In this document: positions 28,739-37,811 of the stretch, piece after piece
How the letters are laid out: each line of letters begins with the position of its first letter
How positions within the stretch are numbered: the stretch's first letter is position 1
Source of the DNA: Bacillus nitratireducens
GTDB taxonomy: Bacteria > Bacillota > Bacilli > Bacillales > Bacillaceae_G
NCBI RefSeq assembly: GCF_001884135.1
Contig: NZ_MAOC01000009.1
Location: forward strand, 1-64,000
Direction of reading: 5' to 3'
DNA length: 64,000 nt
Program-made: the position numbers and the translations under genes
The notes under the pieces: generated by a model
What the model was told of the DNA's origin: nothing
Databases searched by the model: none
Seen by the model: the letters and a program-made list of their open reading frames with translations, nothing else

Positions 28739-30127
28739 CGCTTCTAAATCAACAATTAAGTAAGCGAGTATAACAACGAAGAAAATACTAACGGAAGGCG
28801 CTGTTAATACGTGGCCGGACATAAAGCCGATTCCAAGTGATAGTACAACGGTGCTAGCTAATAGCATATATTTCACGGTTATTATTTTCTTAAAGTTTGT
28901 TATGACGCGAATGAATAATTTAATACCGAAGTATAGAAGCGGTATTAAGTAAATAAGGAAGCCGACGATTCCGAATGCAAAGAATAGATCGTGGAAGTCC
29001 ATTTCGATTAATTTAATTTTAACCGTATAGTTACCAGCATAGCCCATTCCGAATAATTTTTGTGATAGCGGTGCGTCTTTATAGTATTGTTTGTATACTT
29101 TTAAAAACTTATCGCGATCACTGTAAATTAAACTTTTGACCTCAGAGTCTGTTAGCTCACCTTTTGCATGTTTTTTCTCTGCGTCTAGATCTTCTTTAAT
29201 TACTTTTCCTTCTTTTCTATCCTTTTCTTCTTGTACTGATTTTTTGTATTCGTATATTTGCATGTGGATGCCCATATTTTTTGCAATAGGAGTATGTGGT
29301 GTAAGTGCAATTAAACCTCCTAAAACAATAGCGGCAACAACTGTATTTACGAGATATGTGAATCCGTTACCTTCTTTTTTGCGATGAATCATATATTCAA
29401 TGAATGAGAATAAAAGTGCCACGCCAAGCGTTAGAACAATTGCACCATATCCTACTTTCGTTCCGACCATAATACTTGCATACATCGCAAGTATTGTTGG
29501 AATCCAGTAATAGATTTTCGAGAAAGAAGTTGTTTTATGAATCGAATATAACACTACGATTGGGAACATAATTGCAAAAATAGAACTTAAATCATTTCCA
29601 GCAAAGAACCAACCTCTTGAACCAATCTTTGAGTGAGGATAGCTTGGGAAATCTGTACCAGTTTGCATTGCAACAATCAGTGTGATGCTGAAAATTAAAG
29701 TTGCATATAAGAAATATGTAATGATTTTATGAAATGTATATTCTTTATTTTTTAACTCTTTAAAGACGATAATATATCCAAACAGTAGCACAATTGGATA
29801 TACGCTTTTTAAAATAAATTTCACTTCTTCGCCAAATGAAACTGGAGATTTGACCATCATATTATTTACAAGACCAATTGCTAGTACGATCCCGAGTAGG
29901 CATAAATAGAGAATGTACTTTTTCGCCCCATGTTGTTTTCTATGAAGAAGTAGATAACCTAATGCAAGAAGCATAAAGGCGAAACGGACTACGATTCCAA
30001 CTGTTGCGCTCATGTGTAATACATAGATTGAAAAAGATGTTAATAAATCTAAAATTGGTTGAAACACAATGAATAGCAATAGGAAATGCGGGAAGTAGTT
30101 ATCCGTTTGTTTCAACTTAGTAACCAT
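28733..30127 (-). CDS. O-antigen ligase/polymerase-like polytopic membrane protein
   Basis: The protein has 464 aa and about 10-12 hydrophobic segments. A large hydrophilic loop (about residues 295-360, rich in Glu/Lys) sits late in the protein, and the segment LFGMGYAGNY after it resembles the Wzy/WaaL (Wzy_C) loop. It probably polymerises or ligates a lipid-linked glycan; next to the pat genes a role in SCWP or a capsule-like polymer is plausible but inferred. ATG 30127 is preferred: TGGAGG lies 5 nt upstream, and the upstream ATG 30139 overlaps that site. Confidence 0.75.
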   Translation of the reverse strand: MVTKLKQTDNYFPHFLLLFIVFQPILDLLTSFSIYVLHMSATVGIVVRFAFMLLALGYLLLHRKQHGAKKYILYLCLLGIVLAIGLVNNMMVKSPVSFGEEVKFILKSVYPIVLLFGYIIVFKELKNKEYTFHKIITYFLYATLIFSITLIVAMQTGTDFPSYPHSKIGSRGWFFAGNDLSSIFAIMFPIVVLYSIHKTTSFSKIYYWIPTILAMYASIMVGTKVGYGAIVLTLGVALLFSFIEYMIHRKKEGNGFTYLVNTVVAAIVLGGLIALTPHTPIAKNMGIHMQIYEYKKSVQEEKDRKEGKVIKEDLDAEKKHAKGELTDSEVKSLIYSDRDKFLKVYKQYYKDAPLSQKLFGMGYAGNYTVKIKLIEMDFHDLFFAFGIVGFLIYLIPLLYFGIKLFIRVITNFKKIITVKYMLLASTVVLSLGIGFMSGHVLTAPSVSIFFVVILAYLIVDLEAE

Positions 30128-30139
30128 ATGTTCCTCCAT

Positions 30140-30457
30140 TTCTTCATTCCTTTATTTCAACACCCGAGAGATGGGTATAAAAGCCTTTTTTTGGCATAGT
30201 AAGGTGAATGAATTTCAATGTTTGTTTTTTGCATCAAACTTAAGAATACACCATTTCATTGCAATGGTAAATAGATGAAAAGCAATGATAAACCGACTTT
30301 AATTTCTATATTTTTTAACGAAATTGTATGTTTTATACGGATATATATACAAATTACGAGAATATTAGACAGAAAATTAAGAAAAAAGAAGGGTTTTTAA
30401 CATGCTTTCTATAATTATAGAAGTATAATCTTTATGTGGAAAAGAGGGGTATATATA
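30140..30457. other. divergent AT-rich intergenic region
   Basis: The region separates the divergent ligase-like and enoyl-CoA hydratase genes. It holds two plus-strand TATAAT boxes (about 30410 and 30424) without a convincing -35, the GAGGGG site for the hydratase gene, and no ORF or strong inverted repeat. Confidence 0.5.
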
Positions 30458-31246
30458 ATGGAAGTAACAAGTAAAACAGAATCTGTTGTTGTGAAATATG
30501 AAGGGCGCGTAGCAACGGTTATGGTCAATCGCCCAGAGGTTTTAAATGCATTAGATGAACCAACGTTAAAAGAGTTATTACAAAAGTTGAAAGAAGTGGC
30601 GGAAAGTTCTGTTCACGTTGTTGTGTTATGCGGCAGTGGCCGTGGTTTTTCTGCGGGTGGAGATATTAAATCAATGCTTTCAAGTAATGATGAAAGTAAG
30701 TTTGAAGGTATCATGAATACAATTTCTGAAATCGTGGTGACGTTATATACGATGCCAAAGCTTGTTATTAGTGCAATTCATGGACCGACTGCTGGACTTG
30801 GATTAAGTATTGCATTAACAGCTGATTATGTTATGGCAGATATATCATCAGTTATTGCGATGAACTTTATTGGAATCGCTTTAATTCCAGATGGTGGTGG
30901 CCATTTCTTCCTTCAAAAGCGCGTCGGTGAAAATATGACGAAGAAAATCATTTGGGAAGGGAAGAAATTATCAGCGACAGAAGCATTAGATATCGGTTTA
31001 ATTGATGAAGTAATCGGTGAGGATTTCCAAACGGCTGTGAAGCAAAAAATTAATGAATGGTTACACAAACCAATCAAGGCGATGATTCAAACGAAACAAA
31101 TTTTATGTGAAGTCAATCGTTCTAATTTAGAACAAACGCTTCAGCTTGAAAAGCGTGGTCAATATACGATGAGACAAACAGCGGACCATAAAGAAGGTAT
31201 TGCTGCTTTTCTAGAAAAACGTTTACCAGCATTTAAAGGGGAATAA
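30458..31246 (+). CDS. enoyl-CoA hydratase/isomerase family protein
   Basis: The 262-aa crotonase-fold protein has the oxyanion-hole segments GRGFSAGGDIK (about residue 68) and HGPTAGLGLSIALTADYVMA (about residue 110). The conserved Glu of the second catalytic position is not obvious: the segment reads GIALIPDGGGHF, with Pro-Asp where canonical hydratases have a Glu region. The exact reaction is therefore uncertain. ATG 30458 follows AAGAGGGG. The stop codon TAA lies within the border of a bcr1 repeat. Confidence 0.85.
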   Translation: MEVTSKTESVVVKYEGRVATVMVNRPEVLNALDEPTLKELLQKLKEVAESSVHVVVLCGSGRGFSAGGDIKSMLSSNDESKFEGIMNTISEIVVTLYTMPKLVISAIHGPTAGLGLSIALTADYVMADISSVIAMNFIGIALIPDGGGHFFLQKRVGENMTKKIIWEGKKLSATEALDIGLIDEVIGEDFQTAVKQKINEWLHKPIKAMIQTKQILCEVNRSNLEQTLQLEKRGQYTMRQTADHKEGIAAFLEKRLPAFKGE

Positions 31247-31323
31247 AGTGAAACATTAATCCGTGGGGATTTGTTTATCCCCCGCGGATTATTAGTTTTA
31301 CTGCCCGTTAATTCGAGATAAAG
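31243..31323 (+). repeat. bcr1-type repeat, internally deleted (copy B)
   Basis: It starts ATAAAGTGAAACATTAATCC and ends GAGATAAAG. The first hairpin is kept, with compensatory changes relative to other copies (CCGTGGGG / CCCCGCGG instead of CAGTGGGG / CCCCACTG). The middle arm is lost. It overlaps the stop codon of the enoyl-CoA hydratase gene. Confidence 0.7.
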
Positions 31324-31330
31324 GGAAGAA

Positions 31331-31373
31331 AGTGCTAACACATTTTAGTATAATTGTGTTAGCACTTTTTTTA
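31331..31373 (+). terminator. terminator after enoyl-CoA hydratase gene
   Basis: AGTGCTAACACA is paired with TGTGTTAGCACT and followed by T7. Confidence 0.85.
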
Positions 31374-31382
31374 GGAGTATAA

Positions 31383-31694
31383 ATGAAGAAAATTATCGGT
31401 GTTATCGTTATGATTTTACTTACGTATTATGCTTTGCATAGTACACCATCTCTTGTGGTACGGACTGCATTATTCTTTGAGGGACATCCAACTGTTGCTT
31501 TCTCAGGTGAAGTGAAGAAAGAACGGGATGTGAAAAAAGAGGCGATTCCTGATGAGTACCGGACCTTATATGGCGATAAGAAAGAAGAACCAGAGCATTA
31601 CTTCTTTCCTGTAGTAAGGGCGCGCGGATCAGGAATTGATATGTTAAGTGCTTGTGTGGAAAAAGAGTGGTTTTTCTATAAAGTAAAACTTTAA
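31383..31694 (+). CDS. small exported or membrane-anchored hypothetical protein (103 aa)
   Basis: A signal-peptide-like N-terminus (MKKIIGVIVMILLTYYALH) is followed by a hydrophilic, charged body; no family is recognised. AGGAG lies 6 nt before the ATG, directly after the preceding terminator. The last five codons and the stop (YKVKL) come from the left border of bcr1 copy C, so the C-terminus was probably altered when the repeat arrived. Confidence 0.65.
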   Translation: MKKIIGVIVMILLTYYALHSTPSLVVRTALFFEGHPTVAFSGEVKKERDVKKEAIPDEYRTLYGDKKEEPEHYFFPVVRARGSGIDMLSACVEKEWFFYKVKL

Positions 31695-31836
31695 TCAGTG
31701 GGGGTTTTGTTCATCCCCCACTGATTTAGCCTTCACCAATCGGGCGTTTATGGGCAGTTAATCTCCCACCTAACTTCTTTGCTCCATCCGAATTTTGAGG
31801 TGGGAGCTTTACTGCCCGGCAAATAGCGGGATAAAG
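31678..31836 (+). repeat. bcr1-type repeat, full length (copy C)
   Basis: The 159-bp copy begins ATAAAGTAAAACTTTAATCA and ends GCGGGATAAAG. It contains three complementary arms: ATCAGTGGGGG with CCCCCACTGAT, GGGCAGT with ACTGCCC, and CTCCCACCT with AGGTGGGAG. It supplies the stop codon of the 103-aa gene. Confidence 0.88.
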
Positions 31837-31873
31837 CAGAGCTTGGGTGTTATTAAAAATAGGAGGAACAGTG

Positions 31874-32200
31874 ATGTCAACTTATAACAAATTAGTAAGA
31901 GACCGTGTCCCGGAGAAAATTTTAATGTCTGGAAAAACATATACAGCACAAAAATTAACAGGACAAGCTTACATACAAGCGTTAGCGAAAATTGGTACAG
32001 AAGAAATTCGTGAATTTGCTTCGATGAAAGAGCGTGAACATGCGCTAGATTCACTTGCAGATGCACTTGAAGTTATTATTTCATTAGCTCGTGCAGAAGG
32101 TGCAACAATTGAAGATATAGAGCGTCTTCGTAAGAAAAAAGAAGAAGAGCGCGGCGGATTTACAAGAGGGATTTATTTGATGGACGTTTCGGAAGAGTAG
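31874..32200 (+). CDS. MazG/HisE-like all-alpha NTP pyrophosphohydrolase
   Basis: The 108-aa protein starts STYNKLVRDRVPEKI, the signature start of the phosphoribosyl-ATP pyrophosphohydrolase-like house-cleaning NTPase group. It has the EEIREF...ALDSLADALEVI pattern of metal-binding Glu/Asp residues. It probably hydrolyses non-canonical nucleoside triphosphates. ATG 31874 lies 7 nt after AGGAGG; the longer frame from 31847 includes that site. The start of its leader abuts bcr1 copy C. Confidence 0.78.
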   Translation: MSTYNKLVRDRVPEKILMSGKTYTAQKLTGQAYIQALAKIGTEEIREFASMKEREHALDSLADALEVIISLARAEGATIEDIERLRKKKEEERGGFTRGIYLMDVSEE

Positions 32201-32209
32201 TTTTATAGA

Positions 32210-32246
32210 AAAAGCACAGCTTACTCAGTAGCGCTGTGCTTTTTTC
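32210..32246. terminator. bidirectional terminator
   Basis: AAAAGCACAGC is paired with GCTGTGCTTTT. It lies between convergent genes and contains the stop codon of the minus-strand 59-aa gene in its loop. Confidence 0.8.
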
Positions 32247-32400
32247 CTGCAATTAGGCTAACGATTAAGAAGATAGCTGTTAATGTCCAGCCGATTGCAA
32301 TAGAAGTAGTAGTGTGAATGGCATAAGAAACTTGTAAACATAGTAATGATGATAAAAACCAAATAAGTGCAATATGTACATGTTTTTTCGTTACATTCAT
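32221..32400 (-). CDS. small two-helix membrane protein (59 aa)
   Basis: The ORF MNVTKKHVHIALIWFL... has two hydrophobic helices (about residues 9-28 and 33-51) and ends GKKHSATE. AAGGAGAT lies 9-10 nt before the ATG on the minus strand, and the stop lies in the loop of a bidirectional terminator. No family is recognised. The ribosome site and the terminator fit make it a convincing gene. Confidence 0.75.
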   Translation of the reverse strand: MNVTKKHVHIALIWFLSSLLCLQVSYAIHTTTSIAIGWTLTAIFLIVSLIAGKKHSATE

Positions 32401-32527
32401 TTTTGTTATCTCCTTTTAACTTATTAAACTAAATTTTACTATAATTTAGAAAATTAAACTATATGAGTAGAGGTTTTATCGTAATTTCGCTATACTAAAT
32501 AGTAGAGAGAATGAGGAGGAAACGACA

Positions 32528-33577
32528 ATGGCACATCATGCAAAAGAAACGATGGAATTAATTAAAGAGCTTGTCTCTATTCCAAGTCCATCTGGAAACA
32601 CTGCGAAAATTATTAATTTTATTGAAAACTATGTAAGTGAGTGGAATGTAGAGACGAAGCGTAATAATAAAGGCGCTCTTATTTTAACGGTTAAAGGAAA
32701 GAATGATGATCAGCATCGTTTATTAACTGCACACGTTGATACGTTAGGTGCGATGGTGAAAGAAATTAAGTCTGACGGTCGTCTTCGTCTATCTATGATT
32801 GGTGGATTTCGCTGGAACTCTGTAGAAGGGGAATATTGCGAAATTGAAACGTCAAGCGGTAAGAAGTATACAGGTACAATTTTAATGCATCAAACTTCTG
32901 TCCATGTGTACAAAGATGCAGGGGAAGCGAAGCGCGATGAGCAAAATATTGAAGTTCGTATTGATGAGCGTGTTTCTTCGGCAAATGAAGTACGCGAATT
33001 AGGAATTGAAGTAGGAGACTTCGTTTCATTTGATCCACGCGTTCAAATTACAGAGAGTGGATACATAAAATCACGTCATTTAGACGATAAAGTAAGTGTA
33101 GCAATTCTATTAAAATTAATTAAAAGATTGCAAGATGAAAAGGTAACATTACCGTATACAACACATTTCTTAATTTCTAATAATGAAGAGATTGGGTACG
33201 GTGGAAACTCAAATATTCCAGAAGAGACGGTAGAATATTTAGCAGTTGATATGGGAGCGTTAGGTGACGGACAAGCATCTGATGAATATACAGTATCCAT
33301 TTGTGCGAAAGATTCTAGCGGTCCATACCATTACGCTTTACGTAAGCATTTAGTTGAATTGGCGAAAGCGAATGCTATTGAATATAAAGTGGATATTTAT
33401 CCCTACTACGGATCAGACGCATCAGCTGCGATTCGCGCTGGATTTGATGTGAAACATGCATTAATTGGAGCTGGTATTGATTCTTCTCACGCATTTGAGC
33501 GTACGCATGAAAGCTCGATTGTACATACAGAAGCACTTGTTTATGCATATGTGTTATCAGAAATGATAGCAGAATAG
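32528..33577 (+). CDS. M42 family metallopeptidase (aminopeptidase)
   Basis: The 349-aa protein of the M42 glutamyl/deblocking aminopeptidase family shows all the zinc-site landmarks: TAHVDTLGAMV (first ligand), HLDDK (bridging Asp), SNNEEIGYGGN (catalytic Glu and ligand) and a C-terminal SSHAFERTH. It is cytoplasmic and forms large tetrahedral oligomers in the family, where it trims peptides. GAGGAGG precedes the ATG by about 8 nt. It is monocistronic with a terminator. Confidence 0.9.
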   Translation: MAHHAKETMELIKELVSIPSPSGNTAKIINFIENYVSEWNVETKRNNKGALILTVKGKNDDQHRLLTAHVDTLGAMVKEIKSDGRLRLSMIGGFRWNSVEGEYCEIETSSGKKYTGTILMHQTSVHVYKDAGEAKRDEQNIEVRIDERVSSANEVRELGIEVGDFVSFDPRVQITESGYIKSRHLDDKVSVAILLKLIKRLQDEKVTLPYTTHFLISNNEEIGYGGNSNIPEETVEYLAVDMGALGDGQASDEYTVSICAKDSSGPYHYALRKHLVELAKANAIEYKVDIYPYYGSDASAAIRAGFDVKHALIGAGIDSSHAFERTHESSIVHTEALVYAYVLSEMIAE

Positions 33578-33584
33578 TGAGAGG

Positions 33585-33615
33585 GTGGTTGATTCTATGA
33601 ATCAGCCACTTTTTT
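33585..33615 (+). terminator. terminator of M42 peptidase gene
   Basis: GTGGTTGATTC is paired with GAATCAGCCAC around TAT and followed by TTTTTT. Confidence 0.88.
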
Positions 33616-33796
33616 GTGCATAAAAACTACTTTAATTGTATTTTATTGTACAATATTAAGAAAGTAGGTTTACTACAGAATTCTAGTATTATAGAATGAT
33701 AGAGGCGCACTAATTTTTTTTTGCTCGCATTTGTTATAATTTGTATATTAAGATTACGCGTTATTGTAAATGATTTTTGAGAGGAGTATTATTTTT

Positions 33797-35386
33797 ATGA
33801 AGTATCGTGCAGTCGCGGCTGGTATTTTAGCCGCAAGTTTATTATCGTCTCCAGTTAGTAGTTTCGCAGCAGGGAAAAAGTTTTCGGATGTTCCTACATG
33901 GGCGCAGGAATCGGTTGACTATTTAGTAGGGAAAAAAGCACTTGATGGAAAACCAGATGGAACGTTTTCTCCATCTGAAGCAGTAGATAAAGGATCAGCT
34001 GCAAAAATATTAGCGGTAGTTCTTGGTTTACCAATTGATCCAAAAGCGAAACCATCTTTTAAAGATTCGCAAGATCATTGGGCAGCACCATATATTGCTG
34101 CGGTAGAAAAAGCAGGTGTAATTAGTGGAGATGGTACTGGAAAATTCAATCCATCAAGCCAAATTAACCGTGCATCTATGGCATCTATGCTTGTACAAGC
34201 ATATTCATTAGACAATAAAATTATTGGAGAACTTCCAACACAGTTTAATGATTTAGAACCTCATTGGGGTAAGAAACAAGCTAATATTTTAGTAGCTTTA
34301 GAGATTTCAATGGGTACAGGAAATGGTTGGAAGCCTGACGGTACTGTAAGTCGTGCTGAAGCAGCTCAGTTCATCGCGATGGCAGATAAAAATAAAACAA
34401 ATACATCGAAAAGAATGTATATGAACAGAAACTTTATTACATATCATCAGGCATCGTTATCATCTGGTATTACTGACACTCAACATAAGCCACAAATGCT
34501 TGAAGTGAAAGAGCAAAGAGCGGATGGTTGGTTGAAAGTTGTAACAAGTAAAGGTGAGAAGTGGACGCCTTTAACAGAGAAAACAGATGCTATTAATGAA
34601 GGATTTACTGCGTATGCAGAAGCTTCGCATCAATCTAAAGTGTCAGGTACATATAATGCACAAAAAGTAACTGTTATTGAAGAGAATGGTAGCTGGATTC
34701 GTATCCGTATGGGAGCTGGCTTCCAATGGGTGGATAAAAATCAATTAAACCCAGTGAAGCAAGGTAACTTCCTAGAAGGTAAAGCGATTATTATTGATCC
34801 AGGTCATGGTGGAATTGACTCGGGGAACCCTGGTTATTATGAGAAAGAAAGTAAAACCGTATTAGATGTATCATTACGATTACAGAAAATATTTGAGAAA
34901 AAGACACCGTTTACTGTGTTATTCACTCGTACAGATGATACACGTCCAGGAACAAGTGGTCCTGATTCTTTAAAAAAACGTGTAGAATTTGCACAGCAAA
35001 ATAATGGAGATATTTTTGTAAGTATCCATGCTAATGGTTCTGAATTGAAAAATGGACAAGGTACAGAGACATTATATTATGACTCAGCACGAGCAAGAGT
35101 AACGAATCCAAATGTAGAAGAGAGTCGTTTATTAGCAGAAAAAATTCAAAAACGTCTTGTGAATGCACTTGGAACAAAAGATCGTGGCGCGAAACATCAG
35201 GACTTATACGTAACTAGAGAAAATACAATGCCAGCTGTATTAACAGAATTAGCATTTGTAGATAATAAAAGTGATGCAGATAAAATTGCTACACCAAAGC
35301 AGAGACAAAGTGCAGCAGAAGCTATTTATCAAGGTATTCTAGATTACTATGAAGCAATGGGGAATGACGTATCTTCTTTCCGTTAA
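33797..35386 (+). CDS. SLH-anchored N-acetylmuramoyl-L-alanine amidase
   Basis: The protein has 529 aa. A signal peptide ending SSFAAG (to residue ~27) is followed by three SLH domains (about 28-72, 88-130, 146-190), a linker/SH3-like region (about 215-325) and an Amidase_3 domain (about 333-520). The zinc and catalytic residues are visible: IIDPGHGGIDSG, a Glu in the following helix, SIHANGSE and TELAFVDNKSD. It cleaves the amide bond between muramic acid and the stem peptide at the cell surface, held by pyruvylated SCWP. ATG 33797 follows GAGGAG. It is a further SLH-dependent client of csaB. Confidence 0.92.
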   Translation: MKYRAVAAGILAASLLSSPVSSFAAGKKFSDVPTWAQESVDYLVGKKALDGKPDGTFSPSEAVDKGSAAKILAVVLGLPIDPKAKPSFKDSQDHWAAPYIAAVEKAGVISGDGTGKFNPSSQINRASMASMLVQAYSLDNKIIGELPTQFNDLEPHWGKKQANILVALEISMGTGNGWKPDGTVSRAEAAQFIAMADKNKTNTSKRMYMNRNFITYHQASLSSGITDTQHKPQMLEVKEQRADGWLKVVTSKGEKWTPLTEKTDAINEGFTAYAEASHQSKVSGTYNAQKVTVIEENGSWIRIRMGAGFQWVDKNQLNPVKQGNFLEGKAIIIDPGHGGIDSGNPGYYEKESKTVLDVSLRLQKIFEKKTPFTVLFTRTDDTRPGTSGPDSLKKRVEFAQQNNGDIFVSIHANGSELKNGQGTETLYYDSARARVTNPNVEESRLLAEKIQKRLVNALGTKDRGAKHQDLYVTRENTMPAVLTELAFVDNKSDADKIATPKQRQSAAEAIYQGILDYYEAMGNDVSSFR

Positions 35387-35392
35387 TAAATA

Positions 35393-35424
35393 AAAGAGAT
35401 TGCCATAGGCAGTCTCTTTTTATT
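35393..35424 (+). terminator. terminator of SLH-amidase gene
   Basis: AAAGAGATTGCC is paired with GGCAGTCTCTTT around ATA and followed by T5. Confidence 0.85.
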
Positions 35425-35547
35425 TATAAAACAAATTATAAAGGTTTCTCTTTATTTCGAGCATATGATATCATTTAATTTTATATGAAAAAAGTATTCG
35501 AGTAATTGTAATCATAACAATTTTAAACGATAAAGGATGATAATAGA

Positions 35548-36501
35548 TTGAGTAATCATAGTAAAACACCTGCATGTATATATACGTATGCATTTCGCGA
35601 AGAGGAGCGTGCTTTATGTTACTTGGAAATGCGCTCGTTCTTTGGGATGGAGTCTCACGTTAATATTTTAAAAAGTGAAGTCAAGATTGCTCCGAGTAGA
35701 AGTCCGTTTATTAAAGAGCGCGTCGAGGTTATGTATGAAGGGGACGACTTAGAAAGCATTTTAAAACAAGTGGAACAAATTGATTTAGCGGGAGCGACAT
35801 TCAAAGTTATCTTCGTTAAAATCAATGATCTTGGTAAAGAAAATAAAATTGAATATGGAGAAAGACGCCTTATTGAACGAGACCTCGGTATGCATATTGA
35901 AGGAGAAGCGGATGTTCGTAATCCAGAGCGTGTATTCGGGATTGTTCCTCTTGGAGGACGCTGGTACTTCGGACACTATGTAGAAAGTGATCCGGTTTGG
36001 TATCATCACATAAAAAAACCGCATAGCTATTCGACATCACTGAGCACACGTGTTGCTAGAGCTGTCGCAAATATCGCTGTACCAAACCCAGATGGAGTAC
36101 GAGCAATTGACCCGTGCTGCGGTATTGGAACAGTAGTAGTAGAAGCACTTTCTATGGGGATTAACATCGTTGGTAGAGATATAAATCCACTTGTGGTGCT
36201 CGGAACGAGAAAAAACATCGCACATTTCGGGTTTGAAGGAACAGTAACAAAAGGTCCGATTGAAGAAATTACTGAGAACTACGACGTCGCAATTATCGAT
36301 ATGCCGTACGACCTATTTACGCACGCAACACCAGAAGATCAACTCTCAATTCTTTCAAGTGCGCGCCGTATTGCAAAAAAAGCAGTCGTTGTCACGATGG
36401 AAACAATGGACGACATGATTCATGAAGCGGGATTTGAAATTACAGACCGCTGTATCACAAGAAAAGGATCATTTTCTAGACAAATTCTTGTTTGTGAATA
36501 G
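35548..36501 (+). CDS. Trm11-like THUMP/N6-adenine-type RNA methyltransferase
   Basis: The 317-aa protein has a C-terminal Rossmann methyltransferase with the SAM-binding segment AIDPCCGIGTVVVEAL (about residue 189). The catalytic motif DMPYDL replaces the usual (N/D)PPY. The N-terminal ~150 residues have the THUMP-like layout of UPF0020/Trm11 proteins. The likely substrate is tRNA, as a guanosine-N2-type modification. It starts with TTG 35548 with AAAGGATGA upstream; the nearby ATG is closed by a stop after four codons. Two terminator hairpins follow. Confidence 0.8.
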   Translation: MSNHSKTPACIYTYAFREEERALCYLEMRSFFGMESHVNILKSEVKIAPSRSPFIKERVEVMYEGDDLESILKQVEQIDLAGATFKVIFVKINDLGKENKIEYGERRLIERDLGMHIEGEADVRNPERVFGIVPLGGRWYFGHYVESDPVWYHHIKKPHSYSTSLSTRVARAVANIAVPNPDGVRAIDPCCGIGTVVVEALSMGINIVGRDINPLVVLGTRKNIAHFGFEGTVTKGPIEEITENYDVAIIDMPYDLFTHATPEDQLSILSSARRIAKKAVVVTMETMDDMIHEAGFEITDRCITRKGSFSRQILVCE

Positions 36502-36536
36502 GAAAGGTCACCCGTTTATTAAATTAATAAATTACA

Positions 36537-36640
36537 GGATAGTTAGTCCATTATGAGGCTGATTATCCTTTTTTATTTAACAACAAATATAAAAACTCCA
36601 TTTTGAATAAAGATTGATCAAAATGGAGCTACCCTTTTTA
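36537..36640 (+). terminator. two hairpins after the methyltransferase gene
   Basis: The first (36537-36577) pairs ATAGTTAGTCC with GGCTGATTAT and ends in T6. The second pairs CTCCATTTT with AAAATGGAG (36596-36629) and ends CCCTTTTTA; it may serve either direction. Confidence 0.65.
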
Positions 36641-36702
36641 GCTAAGTATGAGATTTTTATAAAAAAGTTTGATTATTTTACTGAGCCTTAATGAATAACA
36701 TT

Positions 36703-37203
36703 TCAAGAATACCAATAAAAAGCATAATCAGTCATAACTGAAGAATCACCCAACTGATGTAACATAGCTGAAATATTCCCTCTATGATAGGTTCCATGAT
36801 TCACAACGTGTAAGACCATTTCAGATATACTTGTTTCTCTTAATCCTGCCCATGGATTATCCAACATTATTCTCTTTTCCATATCTTCCTGTCTGTTCAA
36901 AAAGGTTTTAAACCGGGATGTTAAAGTGTGAAATTCCGTTTCTAAGTCTTCAATGGGCAGTTTCTCAATCTTTTCTTGAATTTGAAATGAAGATTGCATT
37001 GCTTCATTCATACTCTGACCCTCAAGGGTATGAAGCCATCCATATTCCACCAAATAGAGATGAGATAAAACCTTTGAAACAGAAGAAAAGACACTTTTCA
37101 TTTCCTTTTGATATTTCTCAGGAGAAAGTGTCTTAAGATGATCAATAATCCGTTGATTTGCCCATACATGATAGTTATATAGATTTTCTACATGATTTGC
37201 CAT
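36703..37203 (-). CDS. DinB/YfiT-like putative metalloenzyme
   Basis: The 166-aa four-helix-bundle protein has the DinB metal-ligand pattern: a His in VLSHLYLVEYGW (about residue 48) and the pair HVVNHGTYHRGN (about 132-140). Family members are thiol-dependent transferase-like enzymes of mostly unknown substrate. AAGGAGGCG lies 6 nt before the ATG on the minus strand. Confidence 0.85.
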   Translation of the reverse strand: MANHVENLYNYHVWANQRIIDHLKTLSPEKYQKEMKSVFSSVSKVLSHLYLVEYGWLHTLEGQSMNEAMQSSFQIQEKIEKLPIEDLETEFHTLTSRFKTFLNRQEDMEKRIMLDNPWAGLRETSISEMVLHVVNHGTYHRGNISAMLHQLGDSSVMTDYAFYWYS

Positions 37204-37664
37204 ACAATCGCCTCCTTACCATCACGTTTTTTAATGTTCTTTATCAGAATGAATTATTCCTTTAAATATCATTACTTATTTGATGAGATCTTCAACTAAA
37301 TGGCCCAATTGTTGAACAAAGGTCAAAGCAATCTTCAACTAACCTGCCCCGTTAGTTGAATTACATTTCTTCACAATGTTTATCGTTAGATTAACATAAA
37401 TATCCAACAAGAAAACATCAAACCTCTAAGAAATCTATAGAGGTTTGATGTTTTTAATCAATCTTTTTTACAAAGCTACACTTGTGACAAAAAAGCTTAT
37501 TTTTTCATTTTGTGGTGATTCTGAATTCTTAAGTTGATGGGCATGCCTGTGTAGGTGACCTTTTTTGGTTTGTATCAATGTGTGATTAGTTGGTAGTTTA
37601 GATGGGAGATTTGACGGGATTTGTTGAATAGACGATATATCTCGAGAGTTGTTTTGTTAGTAAA
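37204..37664. other. 461-bp gene-free region with hairpins
   Basis: No coding sequence is seen. A perfect 10-bp hairpin (TTCAACTAAC / GTTAGTTGAA, loop CTGCCCC) lies at 37334-37360, and ATCTTCAACTAA occurs as a direct repeat about 50 bp before it. A strong 17-bp hairpin followed by T5 at 37412-37456 has the form of an intrinsic terminator, although no plus-strand gene precedes it. This suggests the remnant of a lost gene or small mobile element. Confidence 0.5.
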
Positions 37665-37811
37665 TTACTCTTCTTTTGTCTTCTCTTGTTGTGCAATTAG
37701 TAAATTGCGTAATACGTGTCCGCGGTAACTTTCTAGCTTTCGTCCTTCATGATAGCGAACACCTAATTTTTTAAGCTCAGCTACGTACCAGCCCTTTGTT
37801 CCGTAATACAT
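37665..37811 (-). CDS. YflJ-like small protein (DUF2639 type)
   Basis: The 48-aa basic protein is MYYGTKGWYVAELKKLGVRY... with a KLESYRGHVLRNL core, the pattern of B. subtilis YflJ/DUF2639. The frame is open to an earlier ATG at 37880 (71 aa). However, AAAAGGAAGTGG lies 8 nt before ATG 37811, whereas 37880 has no site, and the short form matches the family length. Confidence 0.65.
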   Translation of the reverse strand: MYYGTKGWYVAELKKLGVRYHEGRKLESYRGHVLRNLLIAQQEKTKEE

